Positions 34,416-42,310 of a stretch of DNA of 64,000 bases are shown here, piece after piece. A program made the position numbers and the translations under genes. Where the stretch lies: positions 186,001 through 250,000 of the forward strand of contig CAKSWT010000001.1 of assembly GCA_934512135.1 (NCBI GenBank), given 5' to 3'. This DNA is from an uncultured Oscillospiraceae bacterium. Lineage in GTDB: Bacteria; Bacillota; Clostridia; Oscillospirales; Oscillospiraceae. A model generated the notes under the pieces. It ran no database searches, was not told the origin of the DNA, and saw only the letters and a list, made by a program, of their open reading frames with translations. Within the stretch, counting starts at the first letter, position 1. The number at the start of each line of letters is the position of its first letter.

Positions 34416-35339
34416 TTAAAATAATGTGGTCTGCTGGGGGGTCAGTGCCCGAAGATCCCCCAGCGCCTCCGTGGGAAGCGGACTGCATCCCCGTTCCACC
34501 AGCCCCCGGGTTCCCGGGTCCTCCGGCTCCTCCGCAGAGACAAACACCGGGCACCAGCCCGCCTTGAGGTTTTCCATGACGCCGTTCCAGGTGCCGCCGG
34601 TGCCATAGTCACACTGAGCCACAAATACCGCCTGTCCCATGGCATGAATCAGTCGATTCCGGCTGTAGGCCCTGCCCACGGAGAAGGGCTGATCGTAGCC
34701 GTACTCGCTCACCAGCAGCACCCGGCCTGTGGCCAGCTCCGCCTGCATACGGGCCACCCGCTGCTGAAGGGAATCCGCCAAATACACCAGTGCGGACCCC
34801 CCGGCGCTCCATGCACTTTGGAACCCCACGGTATCCGCCCCGGCCGCGCCGCCGGAGACATAGGTGATTCCCTCCTCCGCCACCGCTGTGCCAAAGCGCC
34901 GGGCGAAGGCCTCCCCAGGGGACCGCAGCCGCCGGGACCCCACCAGGGACATGCATGCTCCCTGAAACAGCTCCAACGCCCCGGCGCAGTAGAGCAGCAT
35001 TGGCGCCTGTACCCCCAGAACCTGGCGAAGCCGTTCCGGGTATTCCGGGCTAATGCGGGTAACCACCGTCAGCCCCAGCCGTGCCAAGGTGTCCAAATGC
35101 TTATCCAGCAGCGCTTCCTGATCCAGCCGTTCCAGGATCCGCCCTGCGTCTGCCTGGGACACGCCCAGCCGCCGAAGCTCCCGCTCCGTCACCGGATTGT
35201 CAAAGTCGGCCTCTCCGGGACCCAGGGCCTCCAGCATTTTCAGCATGCCACGGTACGCTGCGCCCCCCAGGGGCCTTTCCCCTCCCAGCTGTGCAAACAG
35301 CAGCAGCATACAGCGCTCCGCCGGCGTGTACTCTCTCAT
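34416..35339 (-). CDS. dprA: DprA-like DNA-processing protein
   Basis: 307 residues, shorter than the ~360 of most DprA because the C-terminal winged-helix part is missing or much reduced. The Rossmann-like DprA core is present: SLVGSRRLRSPGEAFARRF, ITYVSGGAAGADTVG, LLVSEYGYDQPF and SRNRLIHAMGQAVFV. DprA loads RecA on incoming single-stranded DNA in transformation, though the gene is also widespread in species not known to be competent. The sequence departs from consensus (for example RNRLIHAMG where RNRIISGLS is usual), so a paralogue is possible. The start overlaps the helicase stop by four bases. Confidence 0.82.
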   Translation of the reverse strand: MREYTPAERCMLLLFAQLGGERPLGGAAYRGMLKMLEALGPGEADFDNPVTERELRRLGVSQADAGRILERLDQEALLDKHLDTLARLGLTVVTRISPEYPERLRQVLGVQAPMLLYCAGALELFQGACMSLVGSRRLRSPGEAFARRFGTAVAEEGITYVSGGAAGADTVGFQSAWSAGGSALVYLADSLQQRVARMQAELATGRVLLVSEYGYDQPFSVGRAYSRNRLIHAMGQAVFVAQCDYGTGGTWNGVMENLKAGWCPVFVSAEEPEDPGTRGLVERGCSPLPTEALGDLRALTPQQTTLF

Positions 35340-36514
35340 CGATACTTCTTGCGGATCACAGGAGCCTTTACCTCCTGCTCCACCAGCTTTCCCTCCACCA
35401 GCTTCACCGGGGTCACCGTAAACTGGGAGTACTTTGCGATCTCATCCAGCTTTGCCTTATCCAGCAGGGAACCCAGCAGACTGATGGCCACGCCCTTTTT
35501 CCGGGCACGGCCTGTCCGGCCGATCCGGTGAATATAATATTCATTTTCCGCCGGAATGTCATAGTTCAGCACACAATCCACGTCGTCCACGTCGATTCCC
35601 CGGGAGGCCACATCGGTGGCCACCAGCACATCGAGCTTTCCCTCCCGGAACTGCTGCATAACCTTCTCCCGCTGGCTCTGGCGGATATCCCCATGGAGGC
35701 AGTCCACGGAATAGCTTCTGCCCCGGAGATCGTCGCTGACCCGCTGGCACATGTGCTTGGTATTGCAGAAGATAATGACCCGCTCGTAGTGCATGGCATC
35801 CAGCAGCTCTATGGTGGTCAGGAGCTTTTCCAGCTCATTGCAGGACACGCTGTACTGCTGAATATCCGGGCGGCTCTCCTCCTTGGGCTGAACGGTGATT
35901 TCCACCTCGTCCCGCTGATACATCCAGCTGACGGTCATCACCTCCTGGGAGATGGTGGCAGAGAAAAGCCCCATATTGGTGCGGTTCTTCATTTTCTCCA
36001 CAATCCCGGTGACGTCCTTATAAAAGCCCATGTCCAGCATTCGGTCCGCCTCGTCGAGAATGACGGTTTTGATGCTGTCAAACCGCAGATTTTTCCGCTT
36101 GTAGTGGTCCATCAGCCGGCCGGGGGTGGCGATAATGATCTGCGGCTTCTTCGCCAGCTGCTTAGCCTGGGTATCCAGCCGCTGACCGCCGTAAAGCACC
36201 GCCACCCGGATTCCCTTTTTGAACTCCAGCAGGGACCGGAGCTCGTCTCCGATTTGCAGGGCCAGCTCTCGGGTGGGCGCCAGGATTGCCGCCTGGATAG
36301 CCTGAGATTCCGGGTCAATGTGCTCGATGACCGGAATGCCAAAGGCAAAGGTCTTGCCTGTGCCAGTGGGGGCCTTTGCGATGACGTCCTTCCACTCCAT
36401 CAGCGGCGGAATGGCCTCCGCCTGAATCTGAGTGGGATAGCCATAGCCCTTTTTCTCCAACGCCTGAAGGACCTCCTGACTGATGGGAAGGTCCTGAAAT
36501 GTCATAGTTTCCAT
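35336..36514 (-). CDS. DEAD-box RNA helicase
   Basis: 392 residues from ATG 36514, preceded by GAGG. All core helicase motifs appear in order: a Q-motif FQDLPIS region, APTGTGKTFAFG (I), PTRELALQ (Ia), TPGRLMDH (Ib), LDEADRML (II), FSATIS (III), then VATDVASRGIDVDDV (V) and HRIGRTGR (VI). There is almost no C-terminal extension, so it resembles the minimal CshB/RhlE-like group rather than DbpA types. It probably unwinds RNA in ribosome assembly or mRNA decay. Confidence 0.93.
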   Translation of the reverse strand: METMTFQDLPISQEVLQALEKKGYGYPTQIQAEAIPPLMEWKDVIAKAPTGTGKTFAFGIPVIEHIDPESQAIQAAILAPTRELALQIGDELRSLLEFKKGIRVAVLYGGQRLDTQAKQLAKKPQIIIATPGRLMDHYKRKNLRFDSIKTVILDEADRMLDMGFYKDVTGIVEKMKNRTNMGLFSATISQEVMTVSWMYQRDEVEITVQPKEESRPDIQQYSVSCNELEKLLTTIELLDAMHYERVIIFCNTKHMCQRVSDDLRGRSYSVDCLHGDIRQSQREKVMQQFREGKLDVLVATDVASRGIDVDDVDCVLNYDIPAENEYYIHRIGRTGRARKKGVAISLLGSLLDKAKLDEIAKYSQFTVTPVKLVEGKLVEQEVKAPVIRKKYR

Positions 36515-36548
36515 GTTCAACCTCAATTACTTTTGAATTCACGCCTCC

Positions 36549-36577
36549 ATTATACCCTGTTCCCCTATGGAATGCAA
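36549..36577 (-). promoter_or_regulatory. Promoter of helicase-dprA
   Basis: Minus strand: -35 TTGCAT (36572-36577), 17-bp spacer, -10 TATAAT (36549-36554). Confidence 0.75.
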
Positions 36578-36654
36578 GGGGCGGTGCCTATGGGCTTTGG
36601 TCCTTTTCCGGCAGCCTTCTCCACGGTTAGAAGGGTTTCGAGGAATTTCTCCGG

Positions 36655-36683
36655 TTGCACACCGGCAGAAACTGTGCTATAAT
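36655..36683 (+). promoter_or_regulatory. Promoter of smpB
   Basis: -35 TTGCAC (36655-36660), 17-bp spacer, -10 TATAAT (36678-36683). Transcription would begin near 36690, which argues against the ATG at 36695 as the start codon. Confidence 0.75.
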
Positions 36684-36706
36684 ATGCTACAAGGATGGTG
36701 AGATCG

Positions 36707-37177
36707 GTGGCGGAAAAGAGCGGCATCAAAATCGTGGCCAAAAACCCAAAGGCCTTTCACGAATACTATATCGTAGAACGTTTTGAGGCTGGCATCGAGC
36801 TGTTCGGCACCGAGGTCAAGTCCATTCGCAGCGGCAACATCAGCCTGAAGGAGGCCTGGTGCTCCATTCAAAACGGGGAGCTGTACCTCAAGCAGATGCA
36901 CATCTCTCCCTATGAGCACGGCAGCTTCTCCAATCAGGACCCCCTCCGGCCCAAGCGTCTGCTGATGCACAAGAAGGAGATCATGATGCTCCTCGGCAAA
37001 ACCCAGCAGGCAGGCTATGCCCTGGTGCCGCTGTCCGTCTACTTTAAAAATTCACGGGTCAAGGTGGAGATTGCTCTGGCAAAGGGCAAAAAGCTCCACG
37101 ACAAACGGTCCTCCGAGGCAGAAAAGGACGCCAAACGACAGATGGACCGGGCCATGAAAGAGAGGAATCAGTACTGA
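36707..37177 (+). CDS. smpB: SsrA-binding protein SmpB
   Basis: 156 residues from GTG 36707; an ATG at 36695 would add four residues but leaves almost no leader after the predicted transcription start. It binds tmRNA and takes it to stalled ribosomes. Family motifs: KNPKAFHEYYIVERFEAGI, GTEVKSIRSGNISLKEAW, and the basic C-terminal tail with KGKKLHDKR...KRQMDRAMKE that reaches into the mRNA channel. The tmRNA gene follows 585 bases later, past a cyclophilin gene. Confidence 0.96.
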   Translation: MAEKSGIKIVAKNPKAFHEYYIVERFEAGIELFGTEVKSIRSGNISLKEAWCSIQNGELYLKQMHISPYEHGSFSNQDPLRPKRLLMHKKEIMMLLGKTQQAGYALVPLSVYFKNSRVKVEIALAKGKKLHDKRSSEAEKDAKRQMDRAMKERNQY

Positions 37178-37716
37178 TGAAAAATCCTGTTGTGACCATT
37201 GAAATGGAGGACGGCGGCAAGATTGTCGCGGAGCTCTACCCCGAAATTGCGCCCGAAACCGTCAACAATTTTGTCTCCCTGGTAAACCAGGGCTTCTACG
37301 ACGGCCTGGTGTTCCACCGGGTTATCCCCGGCTTTATGATCCAGGGCGGCGACCCTCTGGGCGACGGCACCGGCGGCCCCGGCTACTGCATTAAGGGCGA
37401 GTTCCTGATGAACGGCGTAAAGAACGAGCTAAGCCACAAGCGCGGCGTCCTGTCCATGGCCCGTGCCGGCCATCCCAACTCCGCCGGCAGCCAGTTTTTT
37501 ATTATGCACGCCGATGCCAAGCACCTGAACAATCAGTATGCCGCCTTTGGCAAGGTTACCGAGGGCCTGGATGTGGTAGACCGCATCGCAGCCGTTCAGA
37601 CGGACCGCAACGACCGTCCCAAAACCGAGATGAAGATGAAAAAGGTCACCGTGGATACCTTCGGTGAGGCTTTCCCCGAGCCGAAGAAGCTGCCGGATCC
37701 CTTCGGCAGATACTAA
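37177..37716 (+). CDS. Cyclophilin-type peptidyl-prolyl isomerase
   Basis: 179 residues, cytoplasmic (no signal peptide). Catalytic cyclophilin motifs: FHRVIPGFMIQGGDPLGDGTGGPGY with the active Arg, then LSMARAGHPNSAGSQFFIM and AAFGKVTEGLDVVD. It catalyses cis-trans isomerisation of X-Pro bonds. The ATG shares its first base with the smpB stop, so the two genes are co-translated. The expected Trp of cyclosporin-binding forms is not seen, as in many bacterial cyclophilins. Confidence 0.94.
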   Translation: MKNPVVTIEMEDGGKIVAELYPEIAPETVNNFVSLVNQGFYDGLVFHRVIPGFMIQGGDPLGDGTGGPGYCIKGEFLMNGVKNELSHKRGVLSMARAGHPNSAGSQFFIMHADAKHLNNQYAAFGKVTEGLDVVDRIAAVQTDRNDRPKTEMKMKKVTVDTFGEAFPEPKKLPDPFGRY

Positions 37717-37761
37717 TTTCAGTTGTCAGCCGCTGACCGGCCTTCCGGTCAGCGCTCCCAT

Positions 37762-38112
37762 GGGGCTGTAACGGGTTCGACGGGGGTAGTGAGGCTTGAT
37801 AAGCGGGCAGAGGCGCCTGGCCTCTATAAAACGGGCAACTTTTAAATTAACTGACAACGATAACGTCGTTCTGGCTGCTGCTTAATTAGCGGCCCATCCG
37901 TCCCGGAAGGACCACGAGCCGGGGTTCGGGTGTGATTTAAGTGGTGACCGTGCGTACGCTAAGCTTTGCGCGTACCATGCATAATGAAGCTACTAAACCG
38001 GAAAGTGTGGCGGTTCACGCTTCGGCAAGGGAATGTAAATAATCGTCTGCGCCCGGAGAAAGTCCTGTCGAGTTGCTTTCGGACAGGGGTTCAATTCCCC
38101 TCAGCTCCACCA
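37762..38112 (+). ncRNA. ssrA: Transfer-messenger RNA (tmRNA)
   Basis: 351 nt with encoded CCA. The 5' end GGGGCTGTAACGGGTTCGAC and the 3' end GGTTCAATTCCCCTCAGCTC are the hallmark tRNA-like halves that pair to an Ala acceptor. The tag frame at 37853-37885 reads D-N-D-N-V-V-L-A-A-A then TAA, following the alanine brought by tmRNA itself; the resume codon is inferred to be GAC. smpB is just upstream. Confidence 0.97.
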
Positions 38113-38117
38113 TAAGT

Positions 38118-38198
38118 CCACCGTAATTTTGATAGAATTGCGGTGGGCTTTTTCTTGTCTGGCAGGCTGTATTATGGTACAATGATTTCAATAACTCG
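38118..38198 (+). repeat. Cassette repeat, copy 0: tmRNA terminator plus promoter
   Basis: The terminator CCACCGTAATT / AATTGCGGTGG then GCTTTTTC (38118-38155) ends tmRNA. A promoter follows at once, -35 TTGTCT (38155-38160), 17-bp spacer, -10 TACAAT (38178-38183), driving the first GNAT gene. This ~80-bp stretch recurs almost unchanged before the next two genes. Confidence 0.88.
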
Positions 38199-38222
38199 AA
38201 ATTGTAAAGGAGTGAAGTAGAA

Positions 38223-38693
38223 ATGAAGATTCGCAAGGCAGAGGAAAAGGACATCCCAAGAATTCTTGTGCTGTTGGGACAAGTATTACAAATCCATGCA
38301 AGGATCCGTCCGGATGTTTTTATTCCCGGCACCACCAAATACACTGCCTGCGAGCTGGCAGAGCTTTTGATGCAGGAGGATAAACCCATCTACGTTGCCG
38401 TGGATGAGAACGATGTGTGTATGGGCTACGCCTTCTGTCAGATGCAGGAGCAGCCCTTTTCCACCAACATGGTGCCCTTTAGGTCGCTATTCATCGACGA
38501 TTTGTGCGTTGATCAGCAGGCCCGGGGACAGCACATCGGAGAGGGCCTGTTTGAATATGTGAAGCAGCAGGCAAAAGAGCAAGGCTGCTATGAGGTGACG
38601 CTGAACGTCTGGGCAGGAAACACCTCGGCAGAACACTTCTACGAAAAAATGGGCATGAATACAAAGAAACGGCAGATGGAATATATCCTGTGA
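38223..38693 (+). CDS. GNAT-family N-acetyltransferase, cassette gene 1
   Basis: 156 residues. It starts MKIRKAEEKDIPRIL, the usual GNAT first strand and helix, and has motif A as LCVDQQARGQHIGEGLFEYV, then a C-terminal AEHFYEKMGM. It resembles acetyltransferases of unknown small-molecule or protein target. GGAG lies ten bases before ATG 38223, and the promoter is within the copy 0 repeat. First of three unrelated genes separated by near-identical repeats behind ssrA. Confidence 0.88.
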   Translation: MKIRKAEEKDIPRILVLLGQVLQIHARIRPDVFIPGTTKYTACELAELLMQEDKPIYVAVDENDVCMGYAFCQMQEQPFSTNMVPFRSLFIDDLCVDQQARGQHIGEGLFEYVKQQAKEQGCYEVTLNVWAGNTSAEHFYEKMGMNTKKRQMEYIL

Positions 38694-38732
38694 GTAGAAC
38701 GAACGGTTGAATTTTTATACTGAAGAATCCTC

Positions 38733-38903
38733 GTTTGTGGCAATGTCCAGGGGATGACGATATCTATTTCACCGAGAAGCGCACTTTCCTGAATGTTTCT
38801 CCAGGTTCACTTGACACAACACCACCGTAGTTCTGATAGAATTACGGTGGGCTTTTTCTTGTCTGGCAGGCTATATTATGGTACAATGATTTCAATAAAT
38901 CGG
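38733..38903 (+). repeat. Cassette repeat, copy A (3' block, terminator, promoter)
   Basis: Begins GTTTGTGGCAATGTCCAGGG and runs through a ~90-bp conserved block, the terminator (38822-38850, then CTTTTTC) and the promoter (-35 TTGTCT 38859-38864, 17-bp spacer, -10 TACAAT 38882-38887). The block can form an imperfect hairpin, ACC-GAGAA with TTCTC-CA-GGT. Nearly identical to copies B and C. Confidence 0.88.
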
Positions 38904-38925
38904 GATTTGTAGGAGGGAATCTGCT

Positions 38926-39318
38926 ATGGACGCTATATGGAATACCCTTTACAATGAAGCCAAAAAAGTTTTAAATCCCCGAAAGGTATCTGAATGGGTG
39001 GAAGCTGGTGGTGTGTCCGCAGCAATCGAAACAGCCTCCGGCAACATCTACACGGGTGTTTGCGTAGACGTTGCTTGCACCCTCGGAATCTGCGCCGAAC
39101 GGAATGCCATTTTTAATATGATTACGAATGGCGAAAACCAAATCCGGCGAGTGATTGCTGTCAACCGGGACGGTAAGGCGATGTCACCTTGCGGTGCCTG
39201 TAGGGAACTCATGACACAGCTTATGCCAGAAAACTACCGAGAAATCGAAGTGATGCTGGATTACGAAACGTGCGAGGTTGTAACGCTCGGAGAACTTACG
39301 CCCCGATGGTGGATTTAG
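38926..39318 (+). CDS. Cytidine deaminase-like protein, cassette gene 2
   Basis: 130 residues with the two zinc motifs of the cytidine deaminase fold: CAERNAI (Cys and catalytic Glu) and SPCGACRELM. The length and sequence lie between tetrameric cytidine deaminase and blasticidin-S deaminase types; the last residues TPRWWI are unusual. Such enzymes deaminate cytidine, deoxycytidine or nucleoside antibiotics, so a resistance role is possible. AGGAGGG precedes ATG 38926. It stands alone between repeat copies A and B. Confidence 0.85.
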   Translation: MDAIWNTLYNEAKKVLNPRKVSEWVEAGGVSAAIETASGNIYTGVCVDVACTLGICAERNAIFNMITNGENQIRRVIAVNRDGKAMSPCGACRELMTQLMPENYREIEVMLDYETCEVVTLGELTPRWWI

Positions 39319-39331
39319 CCGCCAGGCAAAG

Positions 39332-39483
39332 CCCAGGGGATGACGATACCCATTTCGCCGAGAAGCGCACCTGTTTCTCCAGGTTCACTTGACGCAACAC
39401 CACCGTAGTTCTAATAGAATTACGGTGGGCTTTTTCTTGTCTGGCAGGCTGTATTATGGTACAATGATTCCAATAACTCGGGA
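39332..39483 (+). repeat. Cassette repeat, copy B
   Basis: Starts at CCCAGGGGATGACGATAC, with a slightly shorter 5' block (about nine bases missing before CTGTTTCTCCAGG), then terminator (39400-39428, CTTTTTC) and promoter (-35 TTGTCT 39437-39442, 17-bp spacer, -10 TACAAT 39460-39465). Confidence 0.87.
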
Positions 39484-39503
39484 TTTAGATGGGAGCTTTC
39501 AGA

Positions 39504-40049
39504 ATGAAAAATGATATTTTATTGAAATATAAAATATTAAATGAAGAAGAAGTTAATCGAGAGATATTTAAGGATTTTATTCGCTATCAAAATGTCACAA
39601 AATGTTGGCGTAAAGAAAGTGGCAAGTGGATAATTAAAGATGCTCCTTTTATTGATGATTGGACAGAAAAGGATTATCAAACTTTGATTTTCTGCCTGAA
39701 AAATACAATTGCTTCTAACGGATTTGTTTATGCCGCTTTTTATGACGGGAAATTGAAAGGCTTTGTTTCGGTAGAATCAGAAATATTTGGTGGTAAACAA
39801 GGATATTGCGACTTGTCCAGTATCCATATATCGGAGGATATGAGAAGAAAGGGAATCGGCAGAACGCTTTTTCTTGCGGCAAAAGAATGGGCGAAACAAA
39901 AAGGAGCTAAAAAGCTCTACATATCTGCACACTCAGCCGTTGAAAGTCAAGCCTTTTATAAATCAATGGGGTGTGTTGAGGCGGAAGTTTATAATCAAAA
40001 ACATCTTGAAGATGAACCGTATGATTGTCAATTGGAATGCGTTCTTTAG
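39504..40049 (+). CDS. AT-rich GNAT-family acetyltransferase, cassette gene 3
   Basis: 181 residues from ATG 39504, with GGGAG eight bases upstream. GNAT motif A is seen as IHISEDMRRKGIGRTLFLAA, and SAVESQAFYKSMG near the end; the family resembles streptothricin- or aminoglycoside-type acetyltransferases only loosely. The coding region is strikingly AT-rich, full of aaa, gaa and ttt codons, unlike the GC-rich host genes, so it was almost certainly acquired from a low-GC donor. It is flanked by the same repeats as its neighbours. Confidence 0.88.
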   Translation: MKNDILLKYKILNEEEVNREIFKDFIRYQNVTKCWRKESGKWIIKDAPFIDDWTEKDYQTLIFCLKNTIASNGFVYAAFYDGKLKGFVSVESEIFGGKQGYCDLSSIHISEDMRRKGIGRTLFLAAKEWAKQKGAKKLYISAHSAVESQAFYKSMGCVEAEVYNQKHLEDEPYDCQLECVL

Positions 40050-40076
40050 GCGGCAGTATTCAGTATATAACTTCCC

Positions 40077-40202
40077 GTTTGTGGCAATGTCCAGGGGATG
40101 ACGATATCCATTTCACCGAGAAACGCACTTCCCTGAATGTTTCTCCAGGTTCACTTGACGCAACACCACCGTAGTTCTGGTAGGATTACGGTGGGCTTTT
40201 TT
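40077..40202 (+). repeat. Cassette repeat, copy C (block and terminator, no promoter)
   Basis: GTTTGTGGCAATGTCCAGGG again, the ~90-bp block, and the terminator (40166-40194, then CTTTTTTC). Identity stops before the promoter half, so this copy closes the array. The remainder to 40386 holds only the promoter of the next gene. Confidence 0.87.
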
Positions 40203-40297
40203 CTATCGATGTTTACACAGTGCGTTCACTCATCCAGAACAAACAGCATGGGATGTAGGCTCCCTTTGAGACGTTTTTCGTTCAATGGGGATTTTTC

Positions 40298-40326
40298 TTG
40301 ACAAAGTCCGACCTTTAGCGTATGTT
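40298..40326 (+). promoter_or_regulatory. Promoter of the zinc-ribbon membrane protein
   Basis: -35 TTGACA (40298-40303), 17-bp spacer, -10 TATGTT (40321-40326). Confidence 0.6.
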
Positions 40327-40386
40327 ATCTTACGTGCGGAGTAGGTCTGTCCCGCAACAAATTACGAAGGAAAAGAGAGATACACC

Positions 40387-41040
40387 ATGAGTATTCCTAA
40401 TGTGTTCCAACAGCTCGGCGTATTCAGCATCATCGGTGGAATTTTGGCTGTAGTCGCCACGATTCTGGCCTATGTGTTTGTTGTCCCCGAAAACCGCCGG
40501 GAAAAGCTCAACGCCTTTGGCAAGTTCCTCCATGACACCTGTAATTTCAAGTACCTGATTGTGGAGAAGATCCTGCAGGCTTTGTACATCTTCTTCACCG
40601 CAGATATGGTTATTCTGGGCTTTTTTATGCTCTTTGCCGCGCCGAAGGACTTCTTTGGTGATCGTCACTGGCTGGGTGGCTACGGTATTCTGATCATGAT
40701 TCTGGGGCCCATTGTGATTCGGCTGGTGTATGAACTGCTGATGATGGCGGTTCTGCAGTTGAAGAACATAATTTCCATCAACAACAAGCTCCGCAATCAG
40801 AACGGAAACGAGGAGGCGGGCAGCGTTTTCACGGCTCCCGACATGAGCGGCCTGCGCCAGCAGTTCCAGGCTAAGGTAGCGCAGCCCCAGAGCCCTCAGC
40901 CCTCTCAGCCCCCTCAGGGTCCCCAGAGCACACAACGGCCCCAGGGTGCGCCCGTATTCAGATTTTGCAGCAAGTGCGGTTCGCCGTTGGACGGAACCGG
41001 CAAGTGCCCTAACTGTGACAACGGTCATCCTCAGGTTTAA
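40387..41040 (+). CDS. Membrane protein with C-terminal zinc ribbon, unknown function
   Basis: 217 residues. Hydrophobic segments at about 12-35, 65-85 and 95-120, then a hydrophilic linker rich in Pro, Gln and Ser (PQSPQPSQPPQGPQ) and a C-terminal zinc ribbon CSKCG...CPNC. Such zinc-ribbon membrane proteins are common in gut Clostridia but not functionally defined. It has its own promoter and terminator, so it stands alone just after the cassette array. Confidence 0.82.
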   Translation: MSIPNVFQQLGVFSIIGGILAVVATILAYVFVVPENRREKLNAFGKFLHDTCNFKYLIVEKILQALYIFFTADMVILGFFMLFAAPKDFFGDRHWLGGYGILIMILGPIVIRLVYELLMMAVLQLKNIISINNKLRNQNGNEEAGSVFTAPDMSGLRQQFQAKVAQPQSPQPSQPPQGPQSTQRPQGAPVFRFCSKCGSPLDGTGKCPNCDNGHPQV

Positions 41041-41059
41041 CTGCAAAAAAGATATAATT

Positions 41060-41091
41060 CCCCCTGAACGGAAACACAGCCGTTCAGGGGG
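41060..41091 (+). terminator. Terminator after the zinc-ribbon gene
   Basis: CCCCCTGAACGG and its complement around an 8-base loop, followed by AATTTG. The T-run is short. Confidence 0.7.
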
Positions 41092-41195
41092 AATTTGACG
41101 TTGGGATGCTAAAATGCTGTCTGAAGTTGAGAACTGCATCCCCTGTGCTGAGGCCCCACGTCCGGGAGACGCAGTCTGGTAATACACCTTTTCTC

Positions 41196-41224
41196 TTGAC
41201 GTGCCGCCGTCTTTGTCGTATAAT
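41196..41224 (+). promoter_or_regulatory. Promoter of the dehydrogenase gene
   Basis: -35 TTGACG (41196-41201), 17-bp spacer, -10 TATAAT (41219-41224). The ~105-base leader holds a hairpin, AGGGCAA/TTGCCCT at about 41234-41264 followed by ATCTTTATT, which might act as an attenuator. Confidence 0.75.
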
Positions 41225-41338
41225 GAAGCCATCTAGGGCAAGGGTGTCTTTACCACCTTTGCCCTATCTTTATTGGGGCCCGGCCTTTCCGGTCCCTAGA
41301 GAAGTCATCCATTTACCCTGACACAAGAGGTGTACCCT

Positions 41339-42304
41339 ATGAAGATGATTGCATTTTCCGTAGAGCCGGAGGAGCGGCCCATTTTTGAACGATTCTATGC
41401 CCAGTACAACATAGACCTGACCATGATTGAAGCCGGGCCATCCCTTCGAAATGCGGACATGACCCAAGGGGCCGACTGCGTCAATGTGCTCTCCGGCACC
41501 GTTATTACCCCAGCCCTTTGGGATGCCTACCACAGAAACGGTGTTCGTTTGGGCGTGACCCGGTGTATCGGCATGGAGCACATGAACGCCGACTATGCCG
41601 GTTCTCTGGGCATCGCCGTGCGGAATATCTCCTATTCCCCCGCCAGTGTGGCGGACTATGCCATTATGATGATGCTCATGGTACTCCGGCAGGTCAAGGC
41701 CATTTCCCTGCGGTATATGGGTCAGGACTACACCATGACCGGCGTCCGGGGACGGGAGCTGCCCAATATGACCGTGGGAATCATAGGGGCCGGACGCATC
41801 GGCGTCACCATCGCACGGCATCTGTCCGGGTTTGGCTGCCGGCTTCTCTATTGGAACCGCAGTCCAAAGTCGGAAATGGATTCTCTGGCCCGGTACTGCC
41901 CGCTGGAGGATCTGCTGCGGGAAAGCGACATTGTCTCCCTGCACCTGGCCGCAGCACCGGAAACCACCCACTTTATCGATTCCTCCCGGCTGGCGCAGAT
42001 GAAACATGGCGCTGTACTGATCAACACCGCCAGGGGGCAGCTGGTGGATTCCGACGCTTTAATCGCGGCCCTGGAATCCAAGCACCTTTCAGGTGCCGCC
42101 CTGGACGTGTTTGAAGGGGACCGCCACATATACTACCGGGATCACAAAAATCAGATGATCGTCCATCACAACATGGCCATTCTAAACGCCATGCCCAACG
42201 TCCTGATGATGCCCCATGCCGCCTATTTTACCGACCAGGCTCTGGAGGACATGGTACACAACTCTCTGCAGGTTGCCCATGATTTCTTCGCCCAGTCCAA
42301 GTAA
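41339..42304 (+). CDS. D-2-hydroxyacid dehydrogenase, VanH/D-lactate dehydrogenase-like
   Basis: 321 residues from ATG 41339, AAGAGG eight bases upstream. NAD-binding GIIGAGRIG, then catalytic Arg in INTARGQLVD, Glu in LDVFEGD and His in MPHAAYFT, the standard triad. The segments TRCIGMEHMNADYAG, YSPASVADYAIMMMLM and RHLSGFG look like the VanH group, which makes D-lactate from pyruvate. No D-Ala-D-Lac ligase or VanX-like gene is near, so a role in fermentation is more likely than in vancomycin resistance. Confidence 0.9.
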   Translation: MKMIAFSVEPEERPIFERFYAQYNIDLTMIEAGPSLRNADMTQGADCVNVLSGTVITPALWDAYHRNGVRLGVTRCIGMEHMNADYAGSLGIAVRNISYSPASVADYAIMMMLMVLRQVKAISLRYMGQDYTMTGVRGRELPNMTVGIIGAGRIGVTIARHLSGFGCRLLYWNRSPKSEMDSLARYCPLEDLLRESDIVSLHLAAAPETTHFIDSSRLAQMKHGAVLINTARGQLVDSDALIAALESKHLSGAALDVFEGDRHIYYRDHKNQMIVHHNMAILNAMPNVLMMPHAAYFTDQALEDMVHNSLQVAHDFFAQSK

Positions 42305-42310
42305 CCGCAA

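Noticed and set aside
36695..36706. ATG 36695 as the start of smpB
   Set aside because: It would lie about five bases after the predicted transcription start, with no room for a ribosome binding site. GTG 36707 is preferred, but not proven.
38015..38389. Minus-strand open frame over ssrA and the first cassette
   Set aside because: It is the reverse complement of tmRNA and the GNAT start. Antisense frames at tmRNA are well known spurious calls, and no ribosome binding site is seen.
38118..40202. A true integron
   Set aside because: No integrase gene is present and the block's ends do not match the attC core GTTRRRY well. Recorded as cassette-like only.
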